A stretch of 64,000 nucleotides of DNA from Paraburkholderia guartelaensis (GTDB lineage: Bacteria > Pseudomonadota > Gammaproteobacteria > Burkholderiales > Burkholderiaceae): NCBI RefSeq assembly GCF_004353905.1, contig NZ_SMOD01000010.1, forward strand, positions 1-64,000, in the 5' to 3' direction. The notes beneath the pieces were generated by a model. The model made no database searches and was not told where the DNA came from. It saw only the letters and a list, made by a program, of their open reading frames with translations. The position numbers and the translations under genes were made by a program. Positions 18,033-26,168 of this stretch are shown one piece after another; position 1 is the stretch's first letter; the number at the start of each line of letters is the position of its first letter.

Positions 18033-18836
18033 TCAAACACCCAATATCCGCCGCGCCTTGAGGATCACGGGCATGTCGACCATCTTGCCATCGAGCGCCA
18101 CTGCCGCCCCGCCACTCGCCTCCACCGCATCGAGCACGCGCTGCGCCCATGCACGCTCCGCCTCGCTCCATGCGTACGCGCGATGCACGGGCGCGATCTG
18201 CTTCGGATGAATGCAAAGCTTGCCACCGTAGCCAAAGCGCCGTCCGCGCCGTGCTTCACGCTCGAGGAGATCGGCATCGTCGAATACGGTCGACACACCA
18301 TCCACGGGCGCGGCAATGCCCGCAAGCCGCGAGGCCAGCACGATCTGTGAACGGAATGCGTCGAGTTCCTCGCCGTCGCCGTCGATGCCCATATCCACCT
18401 GAAAATCGAGCGTGCCGAACGCCACGCGCAGCACGCCTTGCGCGCCACACAGCGCATTCAGGCCCGCGATGCCGCGCGCCGTTTCCACGATCGGCAACAC
18501 CTGTAACGCGCCGTGCGCACCTGAGCGCACCGCCGCGACCTGCTCCGCGCTTTCCGCCTTCGGCAGCATGATGCCCGCCACGCCCACATATCCCGCGAGC
18601 GCGGCGACGTCATCGGCGAACCATGGCGTGTCGGTGCCGTTCACGCGCACCCACACAGGACGTGCAGCGTCCAGTGCCGCTAGCACGGCGTCGCGCGCCG
18701 CGTTCTTGTGCGCCGGCGCGACCGCATCCTCCAGATCGACGATCACGGCGTCCGCGCCTGCGCCACGCGCCTTCTCGAAGCGCTCGGGCCGGTCGCCCGG
18801 TACGAAGAGATACGAGCGGGAAAACGCAGCGCTCAT
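18033..18836 (-). CDS. HpcH/HpaI (CitE-like) aldolase, probable citramalyl-CoA lyase
   Basis: 267 residues from the ATG at 18836, which overlaps the MmgE/PrpD stop by ATGA; the same frame stays open far upstream but that part is antisense noise. CitE-family landmarks: RSYLFVPGDRPERFEKA at the N-terminus, DAVIVDLEDAV (Mg ligand Glu/Asp, about 29-39), RVNGTDTPWF, IMLPKAESAEQV, LPIVETARGI and FGTLDFQVDMGI (Asp ligand), and GKLCIHPKQIAPVH near 225. The enzymes cleave citramalyl-CoA, malyl-CoA or citryl-ACP to acetyl-CoA and an oxoacid. With the neighbouring Ich-, Ict- and PrpD-like genes it fits Ccl of the itaconate pathway, giving pyruvate and acetyl-CoA. Confidence 0.85.
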   Translation of the reverse strand: MSAAFSRSYLFVPGDRPERFEKARGAGADAVIVDLEDAVAPAHKNAARDAVLAALDAARPVWVRVNGTDTPWFADDVAALAGYVGVAGIMLPKAESAEQVAAVRSGAHGALQVLPIVETARGIAGLNALCGAQGVLRVAFGTLDFQVDMGIDGDGEELDAFRSQIVLASRLAGIAAPVDGVSTVFDDADLLEREARRGRRFGYGGKLCIHPKQIAPVHRAYAWSEAERAWAQRVLDAVEASGGAAVALDGKMVDMPVILKARRILGV

Positions 18837-20212
18837 ACACTCGCCCCTTCGCTGAACAGCGTGCTGACGCGTGGTGCCTCGGCGATGCCCCACGCCGCGT
18901 CGAGCAGGCGCTGCGCATCGCTTTCGCTCGCAGCGCCCGAAAATGCCGCGAGCCGCACGAACTTCGTGCCGATCTCCTCGCGCGAGAGCGTATTGCCCGG
19001 GTCGCCCTTCGGCTCGTCCACGCGGCCCTGCAACGTGCGGCCGTCGCGCGTCGTCACGCTCACTTTGCCGATCCAGCGGGCGGGATATGCGCGATCCACT
19101 TCCTCGTCCAGCGCCATCGTCACGCGTTCGCGAAACGCAGCGATATCGGCCGCCGAGTAGTCGCGTTCGAACTCGTTCACGCCCGCATAGCCGCGATAGG
19201 CGACCAGTCCGAGCACCGTCCCCATGTTGAATTTCGCCTGGTGAACGGTGCTCGGCACGACCACGCTGCCGAGCACGTCGATGGCGCCTTGATGCACATG
19301 CGCCGTCACGCTCGCGATATCGTCTGGATTCAGGCGGTGAGCTTCGATCACGGACAGCAGCGCGTCGGCGGCCGGATGCGTGTGACGGCACGCCGCGTGA
19401 TACTTGAACGACGTCTCGACCGTGGCCCAACGCTCGCCCAGGCGATCGACCAGCTTCGCGGGATCGGCATCGCTCGACATACCCGCCGCCATGCCCTGTG
19501 CGCCTTCTAGAATGTGCTGCGCGCCGCGAAACCCGTCCGCCGCGAGCTCGGCAGCCATCAGGCCGTTCGCTGCCGCCATCGCCGTGTGCAGCTGCTTCGA
19601 ATCGGCCGCGTCGCGCAGGAACTCCCACAAGCCGCTCGCCTGCGTGCCCGCCGATCCGAACGCGTCGAGCATCTGCTCGGTTGAGAGCTTCAGCAGACGG
19701 CCCGCCGCGGCAGCAGCCGCGATCGTGCCCACTGTGCCGGTCGTGTGAAATATCTTGTAGTGCGAACGACCCATGAATTCGCCGACACGTATGCCCACTT
19801 CGTAGCCCGCCACCGAGGCCGCGATGAACTCCTGGCCTGACGCACCCAGCGCCTGAGCGAGCGCAAGCGTCACCGGAAACACGACGGTAGCCGGATGCAG
19901 CACCGAGCCGTTGTGCACGTCGTCCTGCTCGACGAAATGCGAAGCGGCGCCGTTGGTCATGGCGGCGAAATACGCCGTCGTGCGAGTGTGATCGATGATC
20001 ACGTCGCACGGCCCCTGCGCGTCGGTGGCACCGCGCGCGGCACGTGCAAAGCGCGCAATCGCTTCGACCGGACGCGCGCCCTTGCCGCCCAGCGCGGAGC
20101 CGAGCCAGTCCACGTAGAGATTGACGGTGCGCTCGACCACATGAGTCGGGATCGAATCGAAGCGCAGTTGCGAGGCGAAGGCCGCGAGCGTACGGCTGGG
20201 ATGATCTGTCAT
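18833..20212 (-). CDS. MmgE/PrpD family protein
   Basis: 459 residues of the 2-methylcitrate dehydratase-like fold. Features: NLYVDWLGSALGGKGARPVEAI at the N-terminus, HFVEQDDVHNGSVLHPATVVFP (about 90-112; Asp/His-rich active-site loop), GYEVGIRVGEFMG, and FKYHAACRHTHPAADALL (about 275-292). PrpD proteins dehydrate methylcitrate; MmgE paralogues also sit in itaconate clusters, including PA0881 of Pseudomonas aeruginosa, with no clearly assigned step. Here it lies between a CaiB-type CoA-transferase (45 bp upstream) and the CitE-like lyase (ATGA overlap). No prpB or prpC companion is in the window, so a methylcitrate-cycle role is unlikely. Confidence 0.85.
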   Translation of the reverse strand: MTDHPSRTLAAFASQLRFDSIPTHVVERTVNLYVDWLGSALGGKGARPVEAIARFARAARGATDAQGPCDVIIDHTRTTAYFAAMTNGAASHFVEQDDVHNGSVLHPATVVFPVTLALAQALGASGQEFIAASVAGYEVGIRVGEFMGRSHYKIFHTTGTVGTIAAAAAAGRLLKLSTEQMLDAFGSAGTQASGLWEFLRDAADSKQLHTAMAAANGLMAAELAADGFRGAQHILEGAQGMAAGMSSDADPAKLVDRLGERWATVETSFKYHAACRHTHPAADALLSVIEAHRLNPDDIASVTAHVHQGAIDVLGSVVVPSTVHQAKFNMGTVLGLVAYRGYAGVNEFERDYSAADIAAFRERVTMALDEEVDRAYPARWIGKVSVTTRDGRTLQGRVDEPKGDPGNTLSREEIGTKFVRLAAFSGAASESDAQRLLDAAWGIAEAPRVSTLFSEGASV

Positions 20213-20257
20213 GGCAGCGTAGTTCAGTGGAGTCGGTTTGCGAAGCGCGAGGCGCGA

Positions 20258-21436
20258 TCAGATGGCTCCGGCTTCGCGCAGCGCGCCGATGCGCGTCGCG
20301 TCATAGCCAAGCTCGCGCAGGATCGATTCGGTATGCTGACCGAGTGCGGGCACCGCATCCATACGGGCATCGAATGCGGAAGGCGCGCCCGGCGGCAACA
20401 GCGCCGGAACGGTCCCCGCCGAGGTCTGGACGTCGCGCCAGCGCTCGCGCGCCTGCAGTTGCGGATGGGCCCACACATCGGCCATCGTGTTCATCTGGGC
20501 ATTGGCAATGCCCGCGCGGTCGAGTCGTTCGATGACCTGCGCGGCGCTCAGCTTCGAAAACGCATCGACGATCAGATCGCGCAGTTCCGCACGGCGCGCG
20601 GAACGCCGGGAGTTCGCGGCAAAGCGCTCATCGGTGGCGAGTTCCGGCTGCAACAGCACGTGTTCGCAAAAGAGCTTCCATTCGCGATCGTTCTGCAGGC
20701 CGAGCATCACCGACTTGCCGTCGCCGGCGGGAAACGGACCATAAGGATAGATCGTCGCGTGTGAAGCGCCTGCGAGTGGCGGCGGCGTTTGCCCGTCAAT
20801 CGCGTAGTAGAGCGGATAGCCCATCCACTCCACCATGCTCTCCAGCATCGAAACGTCGATGCGGCAGCCGCGTCCGGTGCGGCCGCGCATCAGCAACGCA
20901 CTGAGGATGTTCGAGTAGGCATACATGCCTGCGGCGATGTCGGCGATCGAGCAACCGGCCTTTGCGGGTTCGCCCGGCGACCCCGTGATGGAGAGAAACC
21001 CCGATTCGCTCTGGATCAGCAGGTCGTAGGCCTTGCGCTCGCGGTAAGGGCCGTCGTCGCCGTAACCAGAGATGTCGCACACGATCAGCTTCGGGTAACG
21101 CTCGCTGAGCGCTTCGTAGCTCAGCCCAAGTCGCGCCGCAGCACCCGGCGCGAGATTCTGCACGAGCACGTCGGCGTCGGCGAGCAGCGCGTCAAGGATC
21201 GGCGCGGCCTCTTTGTGCTTGACGTCGAGCGAAAGGCTTTCCTTCGAGCGGTTCGTCCACACGAAGTGCGATGCGAGTCCATGCACGCGCTCGTCATAGC
21301 CGCGCGCGAAGTCCCCGACGCCAGGCCGCTCGATCTTGATCACGCGCGCGCCGAGATCGGCAAGCTGGCGCGTGCAAAAAGGCGCGGCGATCGCATGTTC
21401 GAGCGTGACGACCTTGATACCGTCGAGTGGTCTCAT
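20258..21436 (-). CDS. CaiB/BaiF (class III) CoA-transferase, probable itaconate CoA-transferase
   Basis: 392 residues with the class III pattern: MRPLDGIKVVTLEHAIAAP at the N-terminus, LADLGARVIKIERPGVGD (about 25-42), FVWTNRSKESLSLDVK, YDLLIQSESGFLSITG (about 138-153) and the catalytic Asp in AGCSIADIAAGMYA (about 158-171). These enzymes transfer CoA between carboxylates through an aspartyl-CoA anhydride. In P. aeruginosa the equivalent cluster member (PA0882) uses succinyl-CoA and itaconate. A ribosome-binding site CCGGAGG precedes the ATG. Substrate is inferred from gene context only; oxalate, mesaconate or carnitine-type substrates remain possible. Confidence 0.85.
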   Translation of the reverse strand: MRPLDGIKVVTLEHAIAAPFCTRQLADLGARVIKIERPGVGDFARGYDERVHGLASHFVWTNRSKESLSLDVKHKEAAPILDALLADADVLVQNLAPGAAARLGLSYEALSERYPKLIVCDISGYGDDGPYRERKAYDLLIQSESGFLSITGSPGEPAKAGCSIADIAAGMYAYSNILSALLMRGRTGRGCRIDVSMLESMVEWMGYPLYYAIDGQTPPPLAGASHATIYPYGPFPAGDGKSVMLGLQNDREWKLFCEHVLLQPELATDERFAANSRRSARRAELRDLIVDAFSKLSAAQVIERLDRAGIANAQMNTMADVWAHPQLQARERWRDVQTSAGTVPALLPPGAPSAFDARMDAVPALGQHTESILRELGYDATRIGALREAGAI

Positions 21437-21451
21437 GGCGCGCGCCTCCGG

Positions 21452-22615
21452 TCAAAACGAACGCGGCAGGCCGAGCACATGCTCCGCCACGTACGAGAGG
21501 ATCAGGTTGGTCGAGATCGGCGCGACCTGATAGAGGCGCGTCTCGCGGAACTTGCGCTCCACATCGTACTCGCAGGCGAAGCCAAAACCGCCGTGGAATT
21601 GCAGGCATGCATTCGCGGCTTCCCACGAAGCGTCGGCGGCGAGCAGCTTCGCCATGTTGGCCTGCGCGCCGCAGGCCTCGTGCGCGTCGAAGCGGCGCGC
21701 GGCCTCGAAACGCATCAGGCTCGCCGCTTCGACGTTGACGAACGCGCGCGCGATGGGAAACTGCACGCCCTGGTTCTGGCCGATCGGACGCCCGAACACG
21801 ATGCGCTCCTTTGCGTAAGCGCTCACCTTGTCGATGAACCAGTAGCCGTCGCCGATACATTCGGCTGCGATCAGCGTGCGCTCGGCGTTCAGGCCGTCGA
21901 GGATGTACTTGAAGCCCATCCCCTCCTCGCCGATCAGGTTTTCCGCTGGAATTTCGAGGTTATCGAAGAAGAGTTCGTTGGTCTCGTGATTGACCATGTT
22001 GAGAATCGGCTGCACGGTGAGGCCGTTGCCAATCGCTTCGCGCAAGTCCACCACGAAAATCGACATGCCTTCGGACTTCTTCTTGACGTCGGCAAGCGGC
22101 GTGGTGCGCGCAAGCAGGATCATGAGGTCCGAATGCTGCACGCGCGAGATCCACACCTTTTGCCCGTTGATCACGTAGCGGTCACCCTTGCGCACCGCCG
22201 TCGTCTTGATCTTCGTGGTATCGGTGCCCGTGGTGGGTTCGGTCACGCCCATCGATTGCAGGCGCAGTTCGCCGCTCGCGATTTTCGGCAGGTACTTGCG
22301 CTTCTGTTCGGCCGAGCCATGGCGCAGCAGCGTGCCCATGTTGTACATCTGGCCGTGGCAAACACCCGAGTTGCCGCCCGAGCGGTTGATCTCTTCCATG
22401 ATGACCGACGCCTCGGTCAGGCCCAGACCCGATCCGCCGTACTCCTGAGGAATCAGCGCAGCGAGCCAGCCGGCTTTCGTGAGTGCATCGACGAATTCCT
22501 CGGGATAGCCGCGCGCCTCGTCGATCTTGCGAAAGTATTCACCGGAGAACTGCTGGCACAGATCGCGCACGGCTTCGCGGATGTCCTGAAACGAATCTTG
22601 TTGCGTGGTTTGCAT
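21452..22615 (-). CDS. Acyl-CoA dehydrogenase (isovaleryl-type catalytic Glu)
   Basis: 387 residues from ATG 22615 (MQTTQQDSFQD); the longer frame to 22750 would overlap the upstream hydratase gene and adds unrelated sequence. Acyl-CoA dehydrogenase fold: GWLAALIPQEYGGSG, MGVTEPTTGTDTTKIKT (FAD/substrate loop), INGQKVWISRV, NLIGEEGMGFKYIL and QFHGGFGFACEYDVER. At the usual catalytic position (the Glu of YEGT) the sequence is YQVAPIST, without Glu; instead Glu occurs in LNAERTLIAAE, the location used by isovaleryl-CoA dehydrogenase. It is thus probably active with a branched or dicarboxylic acyl-CoA. Electrons would go to the EtfAB encoded nearby. It corresponds in position to PA0879 of the itaconate locus. 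Confidence 0.87.
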   Translation of the reverse strand: MQTTQQDSFQDIREAVRDLCQQFSGEYFRKIDEARGYPEEFVDALTKAGWLAALIPQEYGGSGLGLTEASVIMEEINRSGGNSGVCHGQMYNMGTLLRHGSAEQKRKYLPKIASGELRLQSMGVTEPTTGTDTTKIKTTAVRKGDRYVINGQKVWISRVQHSDLMILLARTTPLADVKKKSEGMSIFVVDLREAIGNGLTVQPILNMVNHETNELFFDNLEIPAENLIGEEGMGFKYILDGLNAERTLIAAECIGDGYWFIDKVSAYAKERIVFGRPIGQNQGVQFPIARAFVNVEAASLMRFEAARRFDAHEACGAQANMAKLLAADASWEAANACLQFHGGFGFACEYDVERKFRETRLYQVAPISTNLILSYVAEHVLGLPRSF

Positions 22616-22653
22616 GATCGATATGAATTCGCTATGAAGTTTCGTGTTGCCGT

Positions 22654-23499
22654 TCAGGCCAGCGTGGCGGTGGCCTGCATCGTCAGATAGCCGTCGTGGT
22701 CTTTCGCCCAGAGTTCGACCGAGCGCGCGTCGTCCGCGAGCTTGCCGCACAGCGTGAACGCGTTGCCCGCGAACGTGGGCCGTACCGCGCGAAATGCGAA
22801 CGTTACGATCGACGCGTCGGGCCGCTCACGGTGCACGAGGTCGAGCAACAGCGTGGCGATGAGCGGGCCGTGCACGACGAGGCCCGGATAGCCCTCTTCC
22901 TGCGTGACGTACGGGAAGTCGTAGTGAATGCGATGGCCGTTGAAGGTCAGCGCGGAATAGCGGAACAGCATGAGCGCACTGGCCGTGAGCGTTCGCGACC
23001 AGGTCTCGCCTTCGGGAGCCACGACCGGCTTGGGCGCGCTCGCGCCGGGTTGCGGCGCGTCGCGATAAACGATGTCGTGCTCTTCCTCGATGCACAGCGC
23101 CCCGCCGCTCTCGTAGCGATGCTGCACGGTCACGAACACGAGACGGCCGCTACGGCCGGTCTTGTCCTCGATATTCGCGATGGTGGAAGTGCGCGCGGCC
23201 TCGCCGCCCGCGCGCAGCGGCGCGTGAAATGTGAGGCGTCCGCCCGCCCACATGCGGCGCGGCAGTTCGACCGGCGGCAGGAAGCCACCACGTTTCGGGT
23301 GTCCATCGGGACCCGCTTCCGAGAGCGGCGAGACGGGCAGAAAATAGAGCCAGTGCCACAGCGGCGGCACGGCACTATCGGGCGCTTCGCGATCGAGTGT
23401 GGCCGCGAGCGCGCGCAGCGGAAACGCGGTGATGTCGTCGGTGAGCGTTTCGGTCTTGTCGAGCCACGCGCTGAGCGTTGGCGTTTGCGATTCCGGCAT
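22654..23499 (-). CDS. FAS1-like/MaoC dehydratase, probable itaconyl-CoA (mesaconyl-C4-CoA) hydratase
   Basis: 281 residues with two hot-dog halves: the N-terminal half with PLWHWLYFLPVSPLSEAGPDGH (about 46-66) and GGFLPPVELPRRMWAGG, the C-terminal half with FRYSALTFNGHRIHYDFPY (two blocks, about 182-200) and YPGLVVHGPLIATLL. The SALTFN-x-HRIHYD element and the PGLVVHGP strand mark HTD2/mesaconyl-C4-CoA-hydratase-type enzymes, which hydrate itaconyl-CoA to citramalyl-CoA. RBS CGGAGAAACGCC precedes the ATG at 23499. It heads the five-gene set ending with the CitE-like lyase. A different enoyl-CoA substrate cannot be excluded from sequence alone. Confidence 0.82.
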   Translation of the reverse strand: MPESQTPTLSAWLDKTETLTDDITAFPLRALAATLDREAPDSAVPPLWHWLYFLPVSPLSEAGPDGHPKRGGFLPPVELPRRMWAGGRLTFHAPLRAGGEAARTSTIANIEDKTGRSGRLVFVTVQHRYESGGALCIEEEHDIVYRDAPQPGASAPKPVVAPEGETWSRTLTASALMLFRYSALTFNGHRIHYDFPYVTQEEGYPGLVVHGPLIATLLLDLVHRERPDASIVTFAFRAVRPTFAGNAFTLCGKLADDARSVELWAKDHDGYLTMQATATLA

Positions 23500-23664
23500 G
23501 GCGTTTCTCCGTAGCGAGATCAGGGCCTGGTGGCCATACTATGAACGGCCCACGTCGTTTCGCGAAGTTGCCTTTGCCGAATCAGCCCTTTCGCTTTCGT
23601 TAATCCCCCGACCATTGCCACCCGATACTTGCACGCGGCTTTCAACCAGGACCGCGCTCCAGCC

Positions 23665-24453
23665 TCATGCTTCGCCGCGCAAATGTGCGGAGGCTTCGTC
23701 TTCCACGCGCTGCCACAACTCGAACGACATGGGGCGCTCGCCTTCTTCGAGCAGATGACCCACGAGGCCAATCGCACGCGCCATCACGCCGAAGCCGCGC
23801 ACGATACGCCACGGGAAGCCGAATTCACAGCAGATCGCGCCGATCGCACCCGTAGCATTGATCGGCAGCGCTTTGCCCGACGCACGCTCGGCCTCCGCGC
23901 CAATGAGTTGCATGAGCGTCACATAGCGCCCCGACATGCCGTTTTGCGCGGCCAGTTCGAAGAGGCGCGGTGTACGGGGATCGATGGGCTTGTGCAGCGG
24001 ATGACCGAGCCCCGGAATCGGCGTGCCGCGCGCGCGCCATGCCGCGACGGTATCGACTGCGAGTTTCTCCAGGTCGTCGCACTGGCCGTCATAGGGCAGC
24101 GTTTCGGACAGCATGCGGCACGCGCCTTCCATGCTGCCGACGAACACCGAGCCAAGCCCGCATAGCCCCGCTGCGACGGCCGCCTGCAGCGACTCCGGCG
24201 CACCCGCGTAGGTCATGCGCGCGGCGATGGCGCTGGGCGTCATGCCGTGCTCGACGAGCGTGATGACGATGGCGTTGAACATCGCGGACTGCTGCGGCGT
24301 GGCCGCCTTGCCCGTGAGTTGCAGAAACGCGAAGTCGCCGAGATTCATGTGCCCGAGCACTTCGTCGGGCAGGCTCTTGCCGCGCACGACGATACGATCG
24401 GGCGTGCTGTACGCGATATCGGAGCGCACGAGCGGTTTCGGTTGACGGGCCAT
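23665..24453 (-). CDS. Citryl-CoA lyase / citrate-synthase-fold protein
   Basis: 262 residues from ATG 24453 (MARQPKPLVRSDIAYSTP); the frame upstream of this is antisense to the next gene. It is a short citrate synthase fold, with IPGLGHPLHKPIDPRTPRLFEL (two blocks, about 145-166; active-site His) and a C-terminal GEERPMSFELWQ-like element; IGAICCEFGFPWRIVRG lies near 210-226. Short proteins of this kind are annotated citryl-CoA lyase (as in Hydrogenobacter) or as citrate synthase-like; they cleave or form C-C bonds of citryl-type thioesters. It is separated by 165 bp (23500-23664, nothing recognised) from the itaconate-type genes and 32 bp from the upstream MaoC gene. Substrate unknown. Confidence 0.78.
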   Translation of the reverse strand: MARQPKPLVRSDIAYSTPDRIVVRGKSLPDEVLGHMNLGDFAFLQLTGKAATPQQSAMFNAIVITLVEHGMTPSAIAARMTYAGAPESLQAAVAAGLCGLGSVFVGSMEGACRMLSETLPYDGQCDDLEKLAVDTVAAWRARGTPIPGLGHPLHKPIDPRTPRLFELAAQNGMSGRYVTLMQLIGAEAERASGKALPINATGAIGAICCEFGFPWRIVRGFGVMARAIGLVGHLLEEGERPMSFELWQRVEDEASAHLRGEA

Positions 24454-24485
24454 AGTCTTGATTCCTTCGTTATACAGAATAGCGC

Positions 24486-25355
24486 TCAGCACAATTGCGC
24501 GCGCCCATGGTTGAGCACGAGCACGTCGCGTTCCAGCACGCGTGCGCGAAAACTCACCTCGTCGCCGTCTCGCCACATCTCGGTGCGGATCGTCTCGCCC
24601 GGATACACAGGTGCCGTAAAGCGCGCGTGAAAGGCCGCGAGGCGTTGCGGGTCGCTTGCGCACAGCGTCTTGAGCACGGCATGCGCGGCGACGCCCCACG
24701 TGGCGAGGCCGTGCAGGATAGGCCGCTCGAACCCTGCCGCGCGCGCGACCTGCGGGTCGGCATGCAACGCGTTGTCGTCACCGCACAGGCGATAAATCAG
24801 CGCCGTTTCCGGGCGCGTCGGCAGATCGCAATGATGATCGGGCGCGCGCTCGGGCATCGGCGGCGGCGGCGCGGGCGCTTCATCGCTCAAGCCGTTGTCC
24901 GCGCTGAAGCCGCCGTCACCACGGCAGAACGTGAGCTGCGTGACGGTGGCATACAGTTCGCCGCTTGCCTTGTCGGTAATGCTACGCTGGATTTCGAGCA
25001 GCGCGCCCTTGCCTGCGCCTTTGTCGACCACGCGCGTAATGCGCGAGCGGCCGATCACCGTTGCGGACGGCGGCAACGGCTTGTGCATCACGAGGCTCTG
25101 CTCGCCGTGCAAAAGCCGCACCCAGTCGATGCCGGAGCGCGGGTCGCGCGCCCAGAAGCCGGGAAAGCCGAGCACGACGGCAAGCGTCGGCGGCACGCGC
25201 AATTCTTTTTCGTAGACGAATGCCAGGTCATCCGAATCAACGGGATTGGCACCGTATCCGATGGCGAGGCTGTAGAGCATGGCGTCGCGCGCGGTATAGG
25301 TTTGCTCGACGTCCTTGAACGGCCAGTTGCGCAGGGTGTGATAGTCGATCGTCAT
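24486..25355 (-). CDS. MaoC family hydratase (hydratase 2 type)
   Basis: 289 residues with two hot-dog domains. The C-terminal one has the hydratase-2 motif YRLCGDDNALHADPQVARAAGF (two blocks, about 188-209) with catalytic Asp and His; the usual Pro after Asn is replaced by Ala. It is followed by ILHGLATWGVAA, typical of the MFE-2/PhaJ group. The N-terminal half (LAIGYGANP near 30-38, YEKELRVPPTLAVVLG near 48-63) matches the N-terminal hot-dog of peroxisomal hydratase 2. It would add water to trans-2-enoyl-CoA to give the (R)-3-hydroxyacyl-CoA, which the MFE-2-like SDR at 31070 could oxidise. Confidence 0.87.
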   Translation of the reverse strand: MTIDYHTLRNWPFKDVEQTYTARDAMLYSLAIGYGANPVDSDDLAFVYEKELRVPPTLAVVLGFPGFWARDPRSGIDWVRLLHGEQSLVMHKPLPPSATVIGRSRITRVVDKGAGKGALLEIQRSITDKASGELYATVTQLTFCRGDGGFSADNGLSDEAPAPPPPMPERAPDHHCDLPTRPETALIYRLCGDDNALHADPQVARAAGFERPILHGLATWGVAAHAVLKTLCASDPQRLAAFHARFTAPVYPGETIRTEMWRDGDEVSFRARVLERDVLVLNHGRAQLC

Positions 25356-25376
25356 GGCGGTGCGTTCAATGAAAGA

Positions 25377-26168
25377 TCAGGCCTCGGCGGCGGGCCACTT
25401 GAAGAGCGGGTCGGCCTTCTCGCGAAAGCGCTTCACAGCTTCGCGATGGAATTCGGTCGTGAACGCAATGCCCTGCGCTGCCGACTCGATTTCGAGCATC
25501 GCCCGCAGGTCGCTACCAAGCGACTGATTCAACGCGCGCTTGGCCAGACCGAACGCAATGGGCGAAGCCGTCGCAAGACTGGCCGCGACCTGCGTCGCGC
25601 GCGCATGAAGCTGTTCCGGCTCGACCACTTCGAGCACCGCACCGATCTCCTTCGCTTCCGCCGCGCGTACTTCGCGCGCCGTAAAGACGAGATCCTTCGC
25701 GCGCGCGAGTCCCACCACGCGCGGCAGCGTATAGAACGCCCCGCAATCGGGCACGAGACCGACTTTCATGAAAGGCATGCAAAAGCGCGCACGCGTGCTG
25801 GCAATCACGAAATCGGCGGCGAGTGCGAAGCTGAAACCCGCGCCGTAGCACACGCCATCCACGGCCGCGATCACCGGGCGGTCGAGGTCGATCAGCATGC
25901 TCACCCAGCCATGCAGGTCGTCGATCCGGTCGCGCCCGGCTTCGGCGCTCGTCACGTTCATGCCGCGCACGTCACCGCCCGAGCAGAAGTCACTGCCCGC
26001 GCCGCGCAAAATGACCGCACGCACGCTGCGGTCGGCACGTATGCGCTGCACGGCTTCCAGCAATTCCACTCGCATCTCGCCATTGAGCGCGTTCTTCGCC
26101 TCCGGACGATTGAACGTGAGCGTCGCGACACCCGCGTCCTGTTCAACCAGCAAGGTTTTTTCGCTCAT
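25377..26168 (-). CDS. Enoyl-CoA hydratase/isomerase (crotonase fold, PaaG-like motif)
   Basis: 263 residues from ATG 26168, which overlaps the lipoate-ligase-like stop by ATGA. Crotonase landmarks: LTFNRPEAKNALN, the oxyanion-hole segments DFCSGGDVRGM (about 60-70) and VCYGAGFSFALAADFVIA (about 106-123). The block FMKVGLVPDCGAFYTLPRVVG resembles PaaG-type isomerases; the Pro-Glu found in classical hydratases just before it reads Pro-Phe here, so one of the two hydratase glutamates is absent. An isomerase or other crotonase reaction is therefore more likely than simple hydration, which the MaoC protein next door can perform. Confidence 0.85.
   Translation of the reverse strand: MSEKTLLVEQDAGVATLTFNRPEAKNALNGEMRVELLEAVQRIRADRSVRAVILRGAGSDFCSGGDVRGMNVTSAEAGRDRIDDLHGWVSMLIDLDRPVIAAVDGVCYGAGFSFALAADFVIASTRARFCMPFMKVGLVPDCGAFYTLPRVVGLARAKDLVFTAREVRAAEAKEIGAVLEVVEPEQLHARATQVAASLATASPIAFGLAKRALNQSLGSDLRAMLEIESAAQGIAFTTEFHREAVKRFREKADPLFKWPAAEA

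Noticed and set aside
18033..20009. 658-residue minus-strand frame as one large protein
   Set aside because: Only the last 267 residues are a CitE protein. The rest is an out-of-frame reading of the MmgE/PrpD gene, and the real start is the ATGA overlap at 18836.
20789..22690. 633-residue plus-strand frame
   Set aside because: Antisense to CaiB and acyl-CoA dehydrogenase genes whose motifs are intact.
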